From Prevotellaceae bacterium UBA2757 (lineage in GTDB: Bacteria > Bacteroidota > Bacteroidia > Bacteroidales > Bacteroidaceae): a DNA stretch of 6,653 bases. This document shows, one piece after another, positions 4,740 to 6,653 of this stretch. The stretch covers positions 1,943-8,595 of the forward strand of contig DEJD01000121.1 in assembly GCA_002353215.1 (NCBI GenBank). Reading direction: 5' to 3'. The notes below the pieces were generated by a model that worked only from the letters and a program-made list of their open reading frames with translations, made no database searches and had not been told where the DNA came from. Position 1 is the stretch's first letter. Each line of letters begins with the position of its first letter. Position numbers and translations under genes: made by a program.

Positions 4740-6653
4740 TTACTTACGTGAACGACGTGTAGTGCGCTTTGCAGGAGCCTCGCCCTGAGCAGCAATTATT
4801 TCCTTGCACTGCTCATATGTCAGTGTCAACGGATCTTTCACTGTACGAGGAAGCTTATAATTGGCACCATTATACTTGATATACGGACCGAACCTGCCGT
4901 TCATCACCTCCATATTCTTGTCTTCTTCAAAAGCCTTCAGGTGGTTCGACTTCTCAGTATCTCGCTGTTGGTTGATAAGTGCTATAGCCTCATCCAAAGT
5001 GATTTCAAGAGGATCTGTTTCCTTAGGAACAGAAACATATTTCTTTGCATGATATACATATGCACCATAACGACCGGCACCGATAGTAACCTCAGAACCT
5101 TCGAATTCACCGAGGTTACGAGGCAACTTAAACAGTTCGAGTGCTTCATCGAGGGTGATAGTCTGAACAGACTGGTCGGTTTTGAGCTGAGCAAAACGAG
5201 GATGCTCTGTTTCATTGGCAGTACCAATCTGAACCATCGGACCATAACGGCCTATCTTAACTGTTACCGTATAACCTGATTTAGGGTCAGTGCCAAGTAC
5301 TCGTTCACCTACCTTGTACTCAGAACGCTCGTGCATAGCTGTCTCGATAGTCGGTTCGAAATCCTTATAGAAGTCAATCATAACAGACTTCCAGTCTTCA
5401 CGTCCTTCAGCGATTTCATCGAAGTCTTTCTCCACACGCGCTGTGAAGTTGTAATCTACGATTGAAGGGAAGTGCTCTGTAAGGAAATCGTTTACGATCA
5501 CACCTATATCTGTTGGTAGAAGTTTTCCTTTCTCATTACCGAATACCTCTGACTTCTGAGCGGTCTTTACAACGAATTCACCGGCCTTTTTGCTATCTGG
5601 CACAAGAGACAAGACAGTAAATTTACGTTTCTCGCCTTTCTTGTCACCCTTCTCTACATAATCGCGCTGCTGGATAGTGGAAATGGTAGGAGCATAGGTA
5701 GATGGACGGCCGATTCCGAGTTCTTCCATCTTCTTAACCAGACTGGCTTCAGTATAACGAAGTGGGTGCTGACTGAATCGCTCTGTAGAAGTAATCTCTT
5801 CAACTCCCATCACAGTGCCTTTCTTCACTGCAGGCAGGATTACTCCATCCTCGTCTTCCTGTACTGGTGCATCATCATCGTAGCTCTCACGATATACTCG
5901 CAGGAAACCATCGAAGGTGATTACTTCACCTGAGGCAGTAAATACCATTCCTTCGGGTGCATTTGAAGGAGTGATGGTAATAGTTGTCTTCTCTGCCTCT
6001 GCCTCTGACATCTGACAAGCTACTGTGCGCTTCCATATAAGGTCGTAAAGACGACGTTCCTGAGATGTACCGGCAATTTCGTGCTGAGCGATGTATGTAG
6101 GACGGATTGCTTCGTGTGCCTCCTGTGCACCCTTGCTGCTTGTGTGGAATTTGCGAGGATGACTGTATTTCTCTCCGTGCATCTGTATGATTTCATCCTT
6201 AGCAGTATTGATACAAAGAGATGAGAGGTTTACAGAGTCGGTACGCATGTATGTGATATGTCCACTCTCGTATAGTCGCTGTGCCACAATCATTGTCTGT
6301 GAAACAGTAAAGCCCAGTTTACGTGCTGCTTCCTGCTGCAGTGTTGACGTAGTGAATGGAGGTGCAGGGAATTTCTTTATAGGTTTCTTATCTATGTCGG
6401 TAACCTTGAACGAACAACCCTTGCAACTCTCAAGGAAGGCACGAGCCTCATCCTCTGTCTTAAACATATGATTGAGTGTAGCCTTCAACTGCTGACCATC
6501 AACAGTGAAAATGGCATTTACACGGAAACTGCTCTCGCTCTGAAAACTTTCTATTTCGCGTTCGCGCTCTACGATAAGACGAACAGCAACAGACTGCACA
6601 CGACCTGCCGAGAGACTTGGTTTCAACTTGCGCCACAATACAGGAGAGAGTTT
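4740..6653 (-). CDS. topA: DNA topoisomerase I, type IA (partial, N-terminus outside window)
   Basis: Relaxes negative supercoils by cutting one strand through a 5'-phosphotyrosine link. The frame is open to the right edge, so the TOPRIM domain and start are missing; 637 residues remain. The fragment opens just before the conserved LSAGRVQSVAVRL. The catalytic tyrosine is in HITYMRTDS (codon 6249-6251), followed by HEAIRPT and by EELGIGRPSTYAPTI, all hallmarks of bacterial TopA. The C-terminal third has three Gly-Arg-(Tyr/Phe)-Gly repeats (GRYGPMV, GRYGAYV, GRFGPYI, at about 5244-5225, 5076-5056 and 4901-4880), the topoisomerase C-terminal repeat. No four-cysteine zinc fingers are present, unlike the E. 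coli enzyme, and the protein ends in a basic tail (KRTTRRSRK) likely to contact DNA. It is the most upstream visible gene of the operon; its promoter is beyond the window. Confidence 0.97.
   Translation of the reverse strand, partial: KLSPVLWRKLKPSLSAGRVQSVAVRLIVEREREIESFQSESSFRVNAIFTVDGQQLKATLNHMFKTEDEARAFLESCKGCSFKVTDIDKKPIKKFPAPPFTTSTLQQEAARKLGFTVSQTMIVAQRLYESGHITYMRTDSVNLSSLCINTAKDEIIQMHGEKYSHPRKFHTSSKGAQEAHEAIRPTYIAQHEIAGTSQERRLYDLIWKRTVACQMSEAEAEKTTITITPSNAPEGMVFTASGEVITFDGFLRVYRESYDDDAPVQEDEDGVILPAVKKGTVMGVEEITSTERFSQHPLRYTEASLVKKMEELGIGRPSTYAPTISTIQQRDYVEKGDKKGEKRKFTVLSLVPDSKKAGEFVVKTAQKSEVFGNEKGKLLPTDIGVIVNDFLTEHFPSIVDYNFTARVEKDFDEIAEGREDWKSVMIDFYKDFEPTIETAMHERSEYKVGERVLGTDPKSGYTVTVKIGRYGPMVQIGTANETEHPRFAQLKTDQSVQTITLDEALELFKLPRNLGEFEGSEVTIGAGRYGAYVYHAKKYVSVPKETDPLEITLDEAIALINQQRDTEKSNHLKAFEEDKNMEVMNGRFGPYIKYNGANYKLPRTVKDPLTLTYEQCKEIIAAQGEAPAKRTTRRSRK

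Larger units (their letters stand above)
2238..6653 (-). other. Putative operon topA-aroK-speA (5' end outside window)
   Basis: Three same-strand genes are separated by +9 nt (topA to aroK) and -20 nt (aroK to speA), with no room for an internal terminator or a conventional promoter at either junction, and the run ends in a strong intrinsic terminator. Co-transcription is inferred from spacing. Shared function is not evident; all three are growth-linked housekeeping genes. Confidence 0.75.

Noticed and set aside
4365..4751. Plus-strand open frame of 128 codons opposite aroK
   Set aside because: It spans the aroK antisense strand and the topA/aroK junction; aroK has all its kinase motifs, so this is a shadow.

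Overview
The window looks like a piece of a Bacteroidales chromosome, probably Prevotella/Segatella-like, though the genus is a weak guess. Reasons: SpeA and TopA read like Bacteroidetes family members, no start codon has a Shine-Dalgarno sequence, there is a Bacteroides-type -7 element (TTACTTTG) before the secreted-protein gene, and GC content is moderate. Every gene I can support lies on the minus strand, so genes read from right to left. No RNA gene, CRISPR array, insertion sequence or phage gene is visible.

Right part (6653 to 2327): a tightly packed housekeeping operon. It begins inside topA (DNA topoisomerase I, 5' end outside the window). After a 9-nt gap comes aroK (shikimate kinase), whose 3' end overlaps the start of speA (biosynthetic arginine decarboxylase) by 20 nt. 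The spacing implies one transcript and translational coupling. The three products do not share a pathway: DNA supercoiling, chorismate/aromatic amino acid synthesis, and polyamine synthesis through agmatine.

Middle (2326 to 2100): a 227-nt intergenic region. It holds a good intrinsic terminator for the operon, then a promoter for the next gene, then an AT-rich leader of about 90 nt that may fold near its 5' end.

Left part (2099 to 1): the first 699 codons of a large gene that runs off the left edge. The product has a Sec signal peptide and is acidic. It is built from at least two diverged copies of a beta-sandwich-like module of roughly 200 residues, separated by helical FIVAR-like linkers; a third copy appears to begin at the edge. 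It looks like an exported modular surface or secreted protein of unknown function, with codon use suggesting high expression. It is the least explained part of the window. I see no clear evidence of a wholly new biological system.
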